Of a stretch of 64,000 nucleotides of DNA, positions 51,948 to 60,955 are shown in pieces. Both the position numbers and the translations under genes were made by a program. This stretch comes from Ornithinibacillus bavariensis (GTDB taxonomy: Bacteria > Bacillota > Bacilli > Bacillales > Amphibacillaceae): NCBI RefSeq assembly GCF_018333235.1, contig NZ_BORP01000002.1, positions 496,001-560,000 of the forward strand, in the 5' to 3' direction. The notes under the pieces were generated by a model. The model saw only the letters and a program-made list of their open reading frames with translations. It was not told the origin of the DNA and did no database searches. Numbering within the stretch: the stretch's first letter is position 1; each line of letters starts with the position of its first letter.

Positions 51948-53801
51948 ATGTGCGGTATTGTAGGATTTGCAACTAATTCAAATGATATAGATAAAGCAAG
52001 TGTTATTCAAGAGATGATGAATACCATCGGTCATCGTGGACCAGACAGTGACGGATATTTCGTAGATGGGAATATTACATTAGGTTTTCGTAGACTACAA
52101 ATTATTGACCTGACAACAGATGCTAGTCAGCCCATGTTTAATGAAGATGACTCCATTTCAATAATTTTCAATGGAGAGATCTACAATTACCAAACTTTAA
52201 TGGATGATTTAAAGGAAAAGGGCCACATTTTCAAAAGTCAAAGTGATACAGAAGTCATTATTCATGGATATGAGGAGTACGGAATTGATATTCTTCAAAA
52301 GCTACGTGGGATGTTCGCTTTTGCACTTTGGGATAAGAAGAAGGAATCACTAGTTATTGCTCGTGACTTTTTTGGTATTAAACCACTTTATTATACACAA
52401 AATACTACCGATAATTCTTTACTTTTTGGTTCTGAAATTAAGTCATTCTTGAAGTTTCCAGGCTTCCAAAAAGAATTGAACAAACAAGCATTAAAGCCAT
52501 ATTTAACTTTCCAATACTCTGTTCTTGATGAAACCTTTTTTAAAGGAGTATATAAATTAAGACCGGGTCACTATATGATTTACAAGAATGGTCAAATTGA
52601 TATTAAGCAATATTGGGATATTCCATTTGATACGGAAGAAAATTCATTGGAATATTATGTGGAAAAAATTAAAGAAACGATGGAAGAGTCGGTTAAATAC
52701 CATCGTATTAGTGATGTGAAGGTTGGTTCCTTCCTTTCTGGTGGAGTTGACTCAAGCTATGTTACAGCACTCCTAAAGCCAGATAAGACTTTCTCCGTAG
52801 GATTTAAAGATTATGAGGGAATATTTAATGAGACGAACATCGCAGCAGATTTATCAAAACAGCTTGGGATTGAAAATCATCAAAAGCTTATTAGTGCTGA
52901 TGAATTCTTTGATGTTATTCCAACTGTACAATACCATATGGATGAGCCACAATCTAACCTATCCTCAGTTCCGCTATATTTCTTAGCAGAATTAGCAAGC
53001 AAGCATGCAACTGTACTCCTATCTGGTGAAGGTGCGGATGAAATTTTCGGTGGATATGCATGGTACGAGACATCTAAAGAAATGCGTGCCTATGAAAAGC
53101 TTCCATTCTTCTTAAGAAGAGCAGTTTCTAATATAGCGAAGAAGTTACCTGAAAATAGGATTACAACCTTCTTTACTAAAGGTGGTCAAAGGGTAGAGGA
53201 GAAGTTTATTGGCCAAGCTAAAGTATTTGATGAAAAGGATGCAATACATGTTTTAAAAGATGATTACAAAAATGCACCATCACCAGCAGAAATTGTCCGC
53301 GAATCATATGAAAAGGTTTCAGGAAAAGATAATGTGACAAAGATGCAATATGTCGATATGAAGCGTTGGCTACCTGGAGATATTCTCTTAAAAGCAGATA
53401 AAATGAGCTCTGCTCATTCTATCGAGCTTCGCGTTCCTTTTTTAGATAAAGAAGTAATGGAGATGGCTGGAAAGATTCCTGCACATTTAAAAGTTAATGA
53501 TATTGATACAAAATATGTACTACGGAAAGCTGCAAATGAGGTACTTCCTGACGAATGGGCAAACCGTCCAAAGGTTGGATTTCCTGTACCATTCCGTGAC
53601 TGGATGAAGCAATCCAAATATTATAACCTTGTAAAAGAAACCTTTGAATCCGATATAGCAAAACAGTTTTTCCATACAGAAGAACTTGTGAAATATTTAG
53701 ATGAGCATTATAACGGTCAAGTAAACCGTGCTCGTTATATTTGGACAGTGTATGTATTCCTCGTATGGTATAAGCGATTTTTTGTAGATATAGAAGATTA
53801 A
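51948..53801 (+). CDS. asnB: Asparagine synthase (glutamine-hydrolysing)
   Basis: Makes asparagine from aspartate, glutamine and ATP. Class II glutaminase domain with Cys2 nucleophile: start is the ATG at 51948 giving MCGIVGFATN, since Cys must be residue 2 after Met removal. HRGPDSDG, FRRLQIIDL and FNGEIYNY follow. Synthetase domain: PP-loop SFLSGGVDSSYV, LSGEGADEIFGGY, LPGDILLKADKMSSAHSIE. 617 residues. GAGGAG RBS 9 nt upstream. B. subtilis has three such genes (asnB, asnH, asnO); which one this matches is not resolved. Confidence 0.93.
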   Translation: MCGIVGFATNSNDIDKASVIQEMMNTIGHRGPDSDGYFVDGNITLGFRRLQIIDLTTDASQPMFNEDDSISIIFNGEIYNYQTLMDDLKEKGHIFKSQSDTEVIIHGYEEYGIDILQKLRGMFAFALWDKKKESLVIARDFFGIKPLYYTQNTTDNSLLFGSEIKSFLKFPGFQKELNKQALKPYLTFQYSVLDETFFKGVYKLRPGHYMIYKNGQIDIKQYWDIPFDTEENSLEYYVEKIKETMEESVKYHRISDVKVGSFLSGGVDSSYVTALLKPDKTFSVGFKDYEGIFNETNIAADLSKQLGIENHQKLISADEFFDVIPTVQYHMDEPQSNLSSVPLYFLAELASKHATVLLSGEGADEIFGGYAWYETSKEMRAYEKLPFFLRRAVSNIAKKLPENRITTFFTKGGQRVEEKFIGQAKVFDEKDAIHVLKDDYKNAPSPAEIVRESYEKVSGKDNVTKMQYVDMKRWLPGDILLKADKMSSAHSIELRVPFLDKEVMEMAGKIPAHLKVNDIDTKYVLRKAANEVLPDEWANRPKVGFPVPFRDWMKQSKYYNLVKETFESDIAKQFFHTEELVKYLDEHYNGQVNRARYIWTVYVFLVWYKRFFVDIED

Positions 53802-53827
53802 ATGGTGTATCAGAAATTTATAAAAGT

Positions 53828-53857
53828 GCATTCGCCGAATTTTTTGGCGAATGCTTT
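53828..53857 (+). terminator. Terminator after asparagine synthase
   Basis: GCATTCGCC (53828-53836) pairs perfectly with GGCGAATGC (53846-53854), 9-nt loop, short T-run after. Confidence 0.85.
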
Positions 53858-53913
53858 CAGTACACCTATGTAGATAGTAATTTTTTACTACTCTGTACAA
53901 ATGGAAAAGTGTG

Positions 53914-54058
53914 ACTTACCTACTAATTCCACATATTGCTTTCAAGATGCCTGCGAGATTACCAAGGAAGGTAAGTTGGTGATTCACCGCAAGCAAATAA
54001 ACATTAGATCACTAACTTTCAGTGGGAGAAACCCCTTATTGAATGTTTGTTAATTTGC
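53914..54058 (+). other. Possible structured RNA leader before the C39-like protease gene
   Basis: Several nested inverted repeats. ACTTACC (53914-53920) pairs with GGTAAGT (53970-53976). GCAAATAAACATT (53993-54005) pairs with most of AATGTTTGTTAATTTGC (54042-54058). Inside the latter arm are CACT/AGTG (54010-54024) and GGG/CCC around GGGAGAAACCCC, which would form a three-way junction. No known riboswitch signature is visible. It lies between the asnB terminator and the protease gene. Confidence 0.35.
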
Positions 54059-54130
54059 GGAGAAACTAGTGTTTTTGACCTATAAAGTGGTTATTATTTT
54101 TTAACAATGGACTAAAGGGAGTAGTTCACA

Positions 54131-55171
54131 ATGAAGTTAATTTTGCGAAACTCATTCCTATTATTTATTGCATTCACAGGCACAATCCTCCTGATTACTC
54201 AGGGGGATAAATTATATGCGTTTGTGCATGATATTTTTGATGAATCTAAGGGAGTTATTACCATTGTAAATGTCGATTCTCATAATGGCTACCCGATAAA
54301 TGGAGCAACATTTCAAATAATTGACCCAGAGACAAAGCAGAAAATAACAGAGCTTATTACATCTAGTGATGGGATAGCAGAATCAGAAAAGTTACCACTA
54401 AATAGGCAATATCAAGTAATACAGTCAAATGTCGTCCTGCCTTACCAAGTGAATGACGAAACCCTAATGGTGGAATTGAAAACAGAAAAAGAGACCATTG
54501 AATTTCAAAATGAGATATCCTCTGTAGTTACTGCATTTAAACGAAATGACAACAATGAATTAATACCAACAGAAATGAAACTTCCAGTTGAAGCAACACT
54601 TCAGCAGCCTGAATTGCCTAATGGCTGTGAGGTAACATCTTTAGCAGCTATTTTAACTTATTATGGGTATGAAGCTGATAAAACTGAACTTGCCGATGAT
54701 TATCTTCCAAAGGTACCATTTGAGGTTATAAATGGTAAATTATATGGGGCAAACCCTATGGAAGCTTATGCTGGTGATCCAAGAAGTAAAAACCAAGGCT
54801 TTTATAGCTATGTCCAGCCTATTATTGAAACCGCGAATCAATATTTCAAGTCAGTAAAAGGTGCTCATCAACCAATGGATATTAGTGGGAGTACTGAGAA
54901 AGAATTGCTAAGCTATATTTTAGAAGGTATACCTGTAATCATTTGGACAACCATTGATCAAAGAGATCCATTATTTAATTATTCTTGGTATATCCGCGAT
55001 ACTGATAAACGTATAGATGTACTTCGAAACTCTCATACTGTAGTTTTAACTGGCTTTAGTGAGAATCAAGTATTTGTAATGGATCCACTCAAGGGAAACA
55101 TAGCATACCCTAAAAAGAGATTCTTTGAAATATATGAGATGGCTGGTAGCCATGCAATGATAATACAATAA
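54131..55171 (+). CDS. Secreted C39-like cysteine protease with SpaA-like N-terminal domain
   Basis: 346 residues. Hydrophobic N-terminus (NSFLLFIAFTGTILLITQG). Residues ~40-130 resemble a small beta-sandwich of the SpaA/Cna-B sort (GYPINGATFQIIDPETKQKI). A C39_2/papain-like domain follows (YvpB type), with catalytic Cys ~166 in LPNGCEVTSLAAIL, His ~301 in RNSHTVVLTGF and Asp in VFVMDPLKG. Probable extracellular or cell-surface peptidase. GGGAG RBS. Monocistronic. Confidence 0.85.
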   Translation: MKLILRNSFLLFIAFTGTILLITQGDKLYAFVHDIFDESKGVITIVNVDSHNGYPINGATFQIIDPETKQKITELITSSDGIAESEKLPLNRQYQVIQSNVVLPYQVNDETLMVELKTEKETIEFQNEISSVVTAFKRNDNNELIPTEMKLPVEATLQQPELPNGCEVTSLAAILTYYGYEADKTELADDYLPKVPFEVINGKLYGANPMEAYAGDPRSKNQGFYSYVQPIIETANQYFKSVKGAHQPMDISGSTEKELLSYILEGIPVIIWTTIDQRDPLFNYSWYIRDTDKRIDVLRNSHTVVLTGFSENQVFVMDPLKGNIAYPKKRFFEIYEMAGSHAMIIQ

Positions 55172-55246
55172 TGCTTGCAATAGCTGAATAACCGTAAGAG
55201 TCTTGGACAATTTTATTACCTATACAATAGTCCTAATTATTGAGAG

Positions 55247-55294
55247 ACCAAAATAAGCATACCACGATACTCTATGCTTATTTTGGTTATTTTT
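55247..55294. terminator. Terminator between convergent protease and Cof genes
   Basis: ACCAAAATAAGCATA (55247-55261) pairs perfectly over 15 bp with TATGCTTATTTTGGT (55273-55287), followed by TATTTTT; usable in both directions. Confidence 0.92.
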
Positions 55295-55314
55295 AATACA
55301 AAAAAATAAGTATA

Positions 55315-56178
55315 TTAATCTGATTCACTCAATAGCTTTTCGATAGCATACCCGACGCCATGCTCAGTATTTTTCTTTGTAACCATATCACATTGTTTTT
55401 TAATGTCCTCTTCAGCGTTTTCCATTGCGATACCAATACCAGCATCAAGTAGCATACTTAAATCGTTATAATTGTCTCCAAATGCAACGACGTCTTTCAT
55501 ATTAATTTTTAATGAATCTGCAAAAAACTTTAGAGCAATTCCTTTTTGTGCATGCACATGATTAAATTCAAGATTTATACTCCCAGAGGAAGTGATAGCA
55601 ATTTGATTCTGATCCCTTAAGGATTGCTTCACTCTATTTAAGGCTGCCTCATCTAGTGAAAAAGCAAGAATCTTATATACTTCAATGGCAGGATCGTGAA
55701 ATAATGTATGATAATCCTCGGTAAATTTTACCCTTTCGTCTTGAAAGCGTTGCTCAACAGCAATTTGAATTTCTTCTTTTGTAAATGTTGGGTGGGCGGT
55801 GACCATTATATCTACTAATACATCCCGAAAATGCCCTCGACTTACGGAAAATATCCCTTTGTTTGTAAAAACTTCAAAATACATGTTTTCATTATGACAT
55901 GCCTGTTGAATGGATAGACAAGAGGTTGGATCCATTGGAGTACTTTGAAGTAAATTTTCATGGAGATCGTGGATGTTTGCACCATTAAGGCTAATAATTG
56001 GCAGATTTAAACCTACTTCCTGAAGAGGTTTGTATGCTGCTTCATATGAACGGCCTGTTGCTACAACTACCTGAACTCCTTTATTTAAAGCGTGTTTAAT
56101 AGCGGTACAATTTTCTTCGCTTATTTTCCCATATTCATTTAATAATGTCCCATCCATATCAGTTGCTATTAATTTCAT
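55315..56178 (-). CDS. Cof-type HAD superfamily phosphatase
   Basis: 287 residues. HAD motif I MKLIATDMDGTLLNE, motif II Ser/Thr in VVVATGRSYEAAY, a type IIB (Cof) cap, motif III Lys in HAQKGIALKFFAD and motif IV VVAFGDNYNDLSML. A cytoplasmic sugar- or nucleotide-phosphate phosphatase, substrate unknown. ATG behind AGGAG. Monocistronic. Confidence 0.93.
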   Translation of the reverse strand: MKLIATDMDGTLLNEYGKISEENCTAIKHALNKGVQVVVATGRSYEAAYKPLQEVGLNLPIISLNGANIHDLHENLLQSTPMDPTSCLSIQQACHNENMYFEVFTNKGIFSVSRGHFRDVLVDIMVTAHPTFTKEEIQIAVEQRFQDERVKFTEDYHTLFHDPAIEVYKILAFSLDEAALNRVKQSLRDQNQIAITSSGSINLEFNHVHAQKGIALKFFADSLKINMKDVVAFGDNYNDLSMLLDAGIGIAMENAEEDIKKQCDMVTKKNTEHGVGYAIEKLLSESD

Positions 56179-56506
56179 GTTTTATATCTCCTATATATTT
56201 TTGATGTACATCTATATTATAGCTGAAAAATAAAAAAGACCCAAAGATAGCTGCTGTACATAACCCTAGCCTAATAAAACGCAATTAATAATGTTCTGTC
56301 CAAGAGTACACTTAGAGAAAAGTGAACTTTAATTAATAGGCATTCAGATAACTAATTTCTAAAATGGTTAAAGAGCGTGGTGCTTAGTGAATTAAGTAAT
56401 TAATAATGATTCATTATTAATGGTAAATATAATAAAAGGTATTTACTCAGTTATTAATTTCATATATAATTCTTATGGACTAGTTCAAAAGAAGGGGGGG
56501 ATAATT

Positions 56507-56773
56507 ATGGAGACTAATCAAAATGTAACTGTTTCGAATCAGTCTAATGGTTTAGGAATTACTTCTATGGTACTAGGTATAGTTGGTCTTGTTTTAGTAT
56601 TTGTTCCGGGATTACCATATCCACTTGGAATATTAGCTATTATTTTTGGTTTAATTGCAATGAAAAACCCTGTGAAAAAGGGGTTTGCAATAACAGGATT
56701 AATTACTGGAATCATTACTATTATTTTAAAAGTTCTTTTCTGGGCTGCATTAGCTTCAATATTTACATACTAA
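56507..56773 (+). CDS. DUF4190-type small membrane protein
   Basis: 88 residues with two membrane helices (GITSMVLGIVGLVLVFVPGL, GFAITGLITGIITIILKVLF) separated by the short loop AMKNPVKK, the DUF4190 pattern. Start chosen at ATG 56507 (METNQN) behind GGGGGGG, not the longer ATG at 56420 without RBS. Role unknown. Confidence 0.82.
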   Translation: METNQNVTVSNQSNGLGITSMVLGIVGLVLVFVPGLPYPLGILAIIFGLIAMKNPVKKGFAITGLITGIITIILKVLFWAALASIFTY

Positions 56774-56790
56774 TAATATTTAAACAAAAA

Positions 56791-56826
56791 AGTTCTTCCC
56801 ATTTTAATATGGGAAGAGCTTTTTTA
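56791..56826 (+). terminator. Terminator after the DUF4190 gene
   Basis: AGTTCTTCCCAT (56791-56802) pairs with ATGGGAAGAGCT (56809-56820), followed by TTTTTT. Confidence 0.88.
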
Positions 56827-56995
56827 ATTATGGGTTACAAACTTACAATTCCTAGTTCATATCATACCATTAATAAAATAATATATTTATTTTCGGTCTA
56901 GGTTTATTCACCTATTCACATCCGATAATGAAAAGAATCAATAAGGGTACAACTTCCACCACCTGAATTTCAGTAACAGGTGCATTATTTATTAT

Positions 56996-57294
56996 TCAGA
57001 AAAATCCAATAGTTTTATTATCAAAATCCTTAAGAATACTTTTAATATCTTTTTCATAAAGTATAGAATCAATTTCTTCTGCGATTAAAAGGTATTTTCC
57101 TATACTATCATCTGTTATATAGCTATTTTCTTGTTTTACTAGCATTATTTCTTGATCAGCTACTTTTTGGTGCTAAAGACATTAATTCACTTCATAAATG
57201 TGACTTTATCTTTATTTTTTGCTAGTACTGTAGTTGGCAACGTAGTACTTAGTGATAATAATATAATTATGATATTGAATAGTTTTTTCTTCAT
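56996..57294 (-). pseudogene. Decayed secreted-protein gene
   Basis: An ATG at 57294 behind GGGAGA opens a 35-codon frame with a clear signal peptide (MKKKLFNIIIILLSLSTTLP, TTVLA) that stops at 57187. Beyond a break, a second open stretch reads VADQEIMLVKQENSYITDDS, then IGKYLLIAEEIDSILYEKDI, and stops at TGA 56996. The two parts look like one small exported protein broken by frameshift and stop. Family not recognised. A pairing CACCTG/CAGGTG lies just downstream. Confidence 0.55.
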
Positions 57295-57712
57295 GTAAAT
57301 ATCTCCCTTTTTTGCAAAGAAATTGTATTATAAGGCGCCGCCAGTTACATATTAATTAATTCTCGGATAAGTGGAAAAAGACTTTCTGTTGGGAAATATA
57401 GCAATTGAGAAGCAAAAACTATTATTAAAATGATAGTTTTTGAATAATAAGTTGTGTTCATTTTCTCATATACTCAAACTATTTATTTAAAAAAATATCA
57501 ATAACTTTTTTAATAAATAGAATGGTTTCTTAATCTATATACATTTTTAGCTATAAGAATAGATATTACTTTGGAACTATAGTTGTGATGCGCACTTGCG
57601 ATTCTTATTGTATGCTAACTTAGCAACTGCTAACATTTACAATTTTATAGTAGTAATATTATAGATTTTCAAATAGACAGTTATATAGTAGCTCAACAGT
57701 GGGGGGTACAAT
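57295..57712. other. Intergenic region, nothing recognised
   Basis: About 420 bp, very AT-rich, between the pseudogene and the membrane-anchored protein. A GC-rich spot GGCGCCGCC occurs near 57335. I see no ORF with an RBS and no convincing promoter. Confidence 0.35.
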
Positions 57713-58213
57713 ATGGTGATAAGAAATTATCAAAAGAGATTCCTTATTCTTTTCCTTATTGTGATGATTATAGGTGTGTTAGCGGTTGTTCTGTTCTTCA
57801 CTTTTGTTAAATCTCCCTCCAGTAAAGCAAAAGCCGCAGTTGAGGAATTCTACGCTTATGAACAGGATGGGAACTTTGCAGAGTCATGGAAAATGTTCCA
57901 TCCATTTATGAAGGAACGTCTGGAGAAGAATCAGTATATAGAAGATCGTGTCCAGGCTTTATTTAATGACAATGGTGTACATACATTTTCATTTACAGTG
58001 GACGATCCAGAATTAATTAAAAATTGGCAGGTAGATGAAGACAGTGAGCCAATCGAAGAAGTATATAAAACAGAAGTGAGGCAATTTTTTGAGGGCATCT
58101 TTGGAAACTTTGAGATTGTTCAATCGGTTTATGTTACGAGTCTTGATGGAGAGTGGACAGTACTTTGGGATTATAATGAATCAGAAGATTTCTTGAAAAT
58201 GGATGAAAATTAG
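57713..58213 (+). CDS. Membrane-anchored protein with NTF2-like domain, function unknown
   Basis: 166 residues. A single N-terminal membrane helix (FLILFLIVMIIGVLAVVLFF) is followed by a ~120-residue outside domain of mixed alpha/beta (AAVEEFYAYEQDGNFAESWK, FMKERLEKNQYIEDRV), resembling the DUF4878/NTF2-like families that start with a lumazine-like helix. No catalytic residues recognised. GGGGGG RBS. Monocistronic, ~90 nt before a hydrolase gene. Confidence 0.7.
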   Translation: MVIRNYQKRFLILFLIVMIIGVLAVVLFFTFVKSPSSKAKAAVEEFYAYEQDGNFAESWKMFHPFMKERLEKNQYIEDRVQALFNDNGVHTFSFTVDDPELIKNWQVDEDSEPIEEVYKTEVRQFFEGIFGNFEIVQSVYVTSLDGEWTVLWDYNESEDFLKMDEN

Positions 58214-58300
58214 GTAATTTTCATCTTAACTTTTTAATGACTTTCTCATATGATAGAACAATAACTTGTCTATATTAAAAACGAATAGGAGGAAGGATTC

Positions 58301-59176
58301 ATGAGTCAAAAAATTGCTATCTTGATTCTTCATGGTGCTGGTACTCCTGAGACAAATTTTGCAGATAAGTTAGTCAAGCGGATTAAGGAAACATTTGCAA
58401 GAAAGCTTCCTAAACAAAATGCAGAGGCTGAACTCATTTTTCAACCTGTTTATTGGTCCCAAATTTTTGCACCAGAGCAAGAGAAGTTGTGGGAACTTCT
58501 CCGAAACTATCGAGATTTGGATTTTGCTCGGCTTAGGAAGTTTGTTATTGAGTTCTTAGCAGATGCTGTAGCATATCAACCTACCAAACAAGGTGGACAA
58601 AATTATGATAAAGTACATGCCTTAGTAGCAAAATCAATTCAGCAACTACGAGAAAGAGCAGGGAAAAAGGCTCCTCTATGTGTCATTAGTCATAGTCTAG
58701 GTACGGTTATTGCTAGTAATTATTTTTATGATCTGCAGTATAAAAATCGTTATATTGGCCAAGAGACAAAGGAATGTATTGGCATCGAACCAATCGAACA
58801 ATGTCAAACATTAACTTTGTTTTATACATTGGGTAGCCCAATGGCTCTATGGTCTCTTCGTTATATTGAATTTGGCTCCCCGTTAGTAGTACCTTCCCCT
58901 ACACTAAAAAATTATTACCCTAATTTACAAGGAGAATGGCTAAACTTTTACGATAAGGACGATGTATTAGCCTTTCCATTAAAAGCAATAAATGAAGCAT
59001 ATAATCAAGCGGTTACAAAGGATGTTGCAGTTAATGCCGGTGGATTAATAACTAGCTGGAATCCGTTGTCCCATTTAAAGTATGATACCGATCAGGAAGT
59101 AATTCAGCCTATTGTTGATGGGCTTATACGGACATGGAAGCACGTAAATAAACAAGTGAATATTCCATTTTCTTAA
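58301..59176 (+). CDS. Alpha/beta hydrolase, lipase/esterase-like
   Basis: 291 residues. N-terminal HGAG oxyanion region (ILILHGAGTPE), nucleophile Ser in CVISHSLGTVIAS (GxSxG-like HSLG), a second alpha/beta core strand FYTLGSPMALWS, and a likely catalytic His in PLSHLKYDTD near the end. Soluble cytoplasmic. Substrate unknown. GGAGGAA RBS before ATG. Confidence 0.82.
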   Translation: MSQKIAILILHGAGTPETNFADKLVKRIKETFARKLPKQNAEAELIFQPVYWSQIFAPEQEKLWELLRNYRDLDFARLRKFVIEFLADAVAYQPTKQGGQNYDKVHALVAKSIQQLRERAGKKAPLCVISHSLGTVIASNYFYDLQYKNRYIGQETKECIGIEPIEQCQTLTLFYTLGSPMALWSLRYIEFGSPLVVPSPTLKNYYPNLQGEWLNFYDKDDVLAFPLKAINEAYNQAVTKDVAVNAGGLITSWNPLSHLKYDTDQEVIQPIVDGLIRTWKHVNKQVNIPFS

Positions 59177-59557
59177 ATACCTTACTACAAACTTATAAAT
59201 CTATGAATTAATTAAAACATGTATTTACCTATAACGAAAATGGTTATTAATGTAATCCTATTTTGGTAGTAGAATAATTGAATCTGCTACTCTATCGTTC
59301 ATTATTAGGGCTTTAGATCTATTTGTCCTTATCTCTATATAAATAATTAGGGAATTGAAGTTCACTAAGAATATCGAATAAGGGGAAATATATCCTATTT
59401 TTTATATTTTTATAAAAAATATACTAACGTATACATTACAAAACTCCTAGTTATGTGGTAAGCTTTCTCTTAAATTGATGAGGATTACTAGATTCATTAT
59501 GCATAGATATTAATACGGTCCCCACCGATTAAATATGTTAGTAATGGAGGAATTTTC
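59177..59557. other. Intergenic region with AT-rich palindrome
   Basis: About 380 bp. ATTTTTTATA (59397-59406) and TATAAAAAAT (59411-59420) form a perfect AT hairpin with a TTTT loop. No gene or riboswitch recognised. Confidence 0.4.
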
Positions 59558-60901
59558 ATGGGTCATGATGTAAGAATGCAGAAGACTGGCCAGAAAATTG
59601 AGAGTAATCATCCTTTGTACCATTTCAAGCGGAAAGTTTGGAATGTGCATGTTGACAGGCATCCGGCCATTATTTTTGAATGCAAAAATGAAGCGGATGT
59701 GATCGAAGCAGTAAAATATGCACAAGAGAGGAATCTGAAGATTACTGTCCGTGGTGGCGGATTTCATCCTGCTGGTAAGTCTGTTAAAGATGAGGCTGTT
59801 TTAATAGATTTATCCTTAATGAATCATATTCATGTAGATGAAGTGACTAAGGTTGCGACAGTTGGTGCAGGTGCAAAGATTTATGAAATTGATGAGCTAA
59901 CACAGGAATATGGCCTTGCTGTTCCACTTGGCAGTTGTGCCAATCTTGGTGTATCTGGATTAGCGCTTGGTGGAGGATTAGGTTACTTGAGGGCAAAATA
60001 TGGGCTAACAAGTGATAATGTAATTGCAGTTCATATGGTAACTGCCAAAGGAGAATTAATTTATGTCAATCGCTTTGAACATCCTTCCTTATTTTGGGCT
60101 ATTCGTGGAGCAGGGGCGAACTTTGGAGTTGTAACGAAATTTGAATTGAAGCTGTACCCTGTAGGTCAATATATTTTAGGAATTGATGTTGTGTATGACT
60201 ATAGGGATGTACAGCAGATTCTGGAGAAAGTAGAGGAATATCGTAAATTCGCTGTAGATGATATTTCATTTAATGTGGTCATTACAAATATTGCCCCAAA
60301 TGGAAAGGGGAGCATTTCTACCGTACGCTTAATAGGGATGTACATTGGTGAGTTAAGCCTAGAGGTAGAGGAAAAAATTATTCAACCACTGCTTACATTA
60401 GCAGAACCAATTACAGATAATACTGAAGTAATGACTTATACTGACATGCAAAAGAAATTTGATCCTTTTGTTCAGGAAGGCTTTGCGATTGAAGGTATTT
60501 CTTTATTTTTTGATGAATTAAATCAAGAAGCAATCAATATTCTTTTAGACGAATTTAATAAAACAGACATTCAAGTGACAATACATTTATTGGAGCTTCA
60601 TGGTCAAATAAATCGTATATCAACTTATGAATCAGCTTTTACAATCAGGGATGGTAGCTATCTCTTAATAGTAGACGCAGAAATTGGAGCAAACCCAGAA
60701 CATACATCAAAATGGATCCGTCAAATTTATGAGAAATTACTACCATATTCCTATAACAAGACATCTTATTTAAACAGTTCCCACGAAAATGAGGAAGTAT
60801 ATCGAAATTCTTATAAATGTATTCATAATACCTTAGTAAGGTTGAAAAAAGAGTATGATCCATATAATTTATTCTGTTCTGAACATAAATTAATCGAGTA
60901 A
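59558..60901 (+). CDS. FAD-linked oxidoreductase, BBE/VAO family
   Basis: 447 residues. PCMH-type FAD-binding domain with VRGGGFHPAGKSV at the first flavin site. In relatives this reads RGGGHN/S with the His linked to FAD; here His is shifted by one residue. The second flavin motif is PLGSCANLGVSGLALGGGLG, whose Cys is the position of bicovalent 6-S-cysteinyl linkage. The C-terminal berberine-bridge motif is YDPYNLF. Oxidises an unknown alcohol or sugar-like substrate. GGAGG RBS. Convergent with the STAND-LuxR gene. Confidence 0.88.
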   Translation: MGHDVRMQKTGQKIESNHPLYHFKRKVWNVHVDRHPAIIFECKNEADVIEAVKYAQERNLKITVRGGGFHPAGKSVKDEAVLIDLSLMNHIHVDEVTKVATVGAGAKIYEIDELTQEYGLAVPLGSCANLGVSGLALGGGLGYLRAKYGLTSDNVIAVHMVTAKGELIYVNRFEHPSLFWAIRGAGANFGVVTKFELKLYPVGQYILGIDVVYDYRDVQQILEKVEEYRKFAVDDISFNVVITNIAPNGKGSISTVRLIGMYIGELSLEVEEKIIQPLLTLAEPITDNTEVMTYTDMQKKFDPFVQEGFAIEGISLFFDELNQEAINILLDEFNKTDIQVTIHLLELHGQINRISTYESAFTIRDGSYLLIVDAEIGANPEHTSKWIRQIYEKLLPYSYNKTSYLNSSHENEEVYRNSYKCIHNTLVRLKKEYDPYNLFCSEHKLIE

Positions 60902-60906
60902 CAAAT

Positions 60907-60935
60907 AAAGGTAAGCTGGTCGTAGCTTACCTTTT
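60907..60935. terminator. Terminator between convergent FAD enzyme and LuxR genes
   Basis: AAAGGTAAGC (60907-60916) pairs with GCTTACCTTT (60925-60934), 8-nt loop, TTTT after; usable both ways. Confidence 0.85.
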
Positions 60936-60955
60936 CAATGGTTGAAATGTATACT

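Noticed and set aside
59397-59420. AT-rich palindrome as terminator or attachment site
   Set aside because: All A/T pairs with no T-run partner gene upstream close by, and no flanking duplication or integrase; probably chance in AT-rich DNA.
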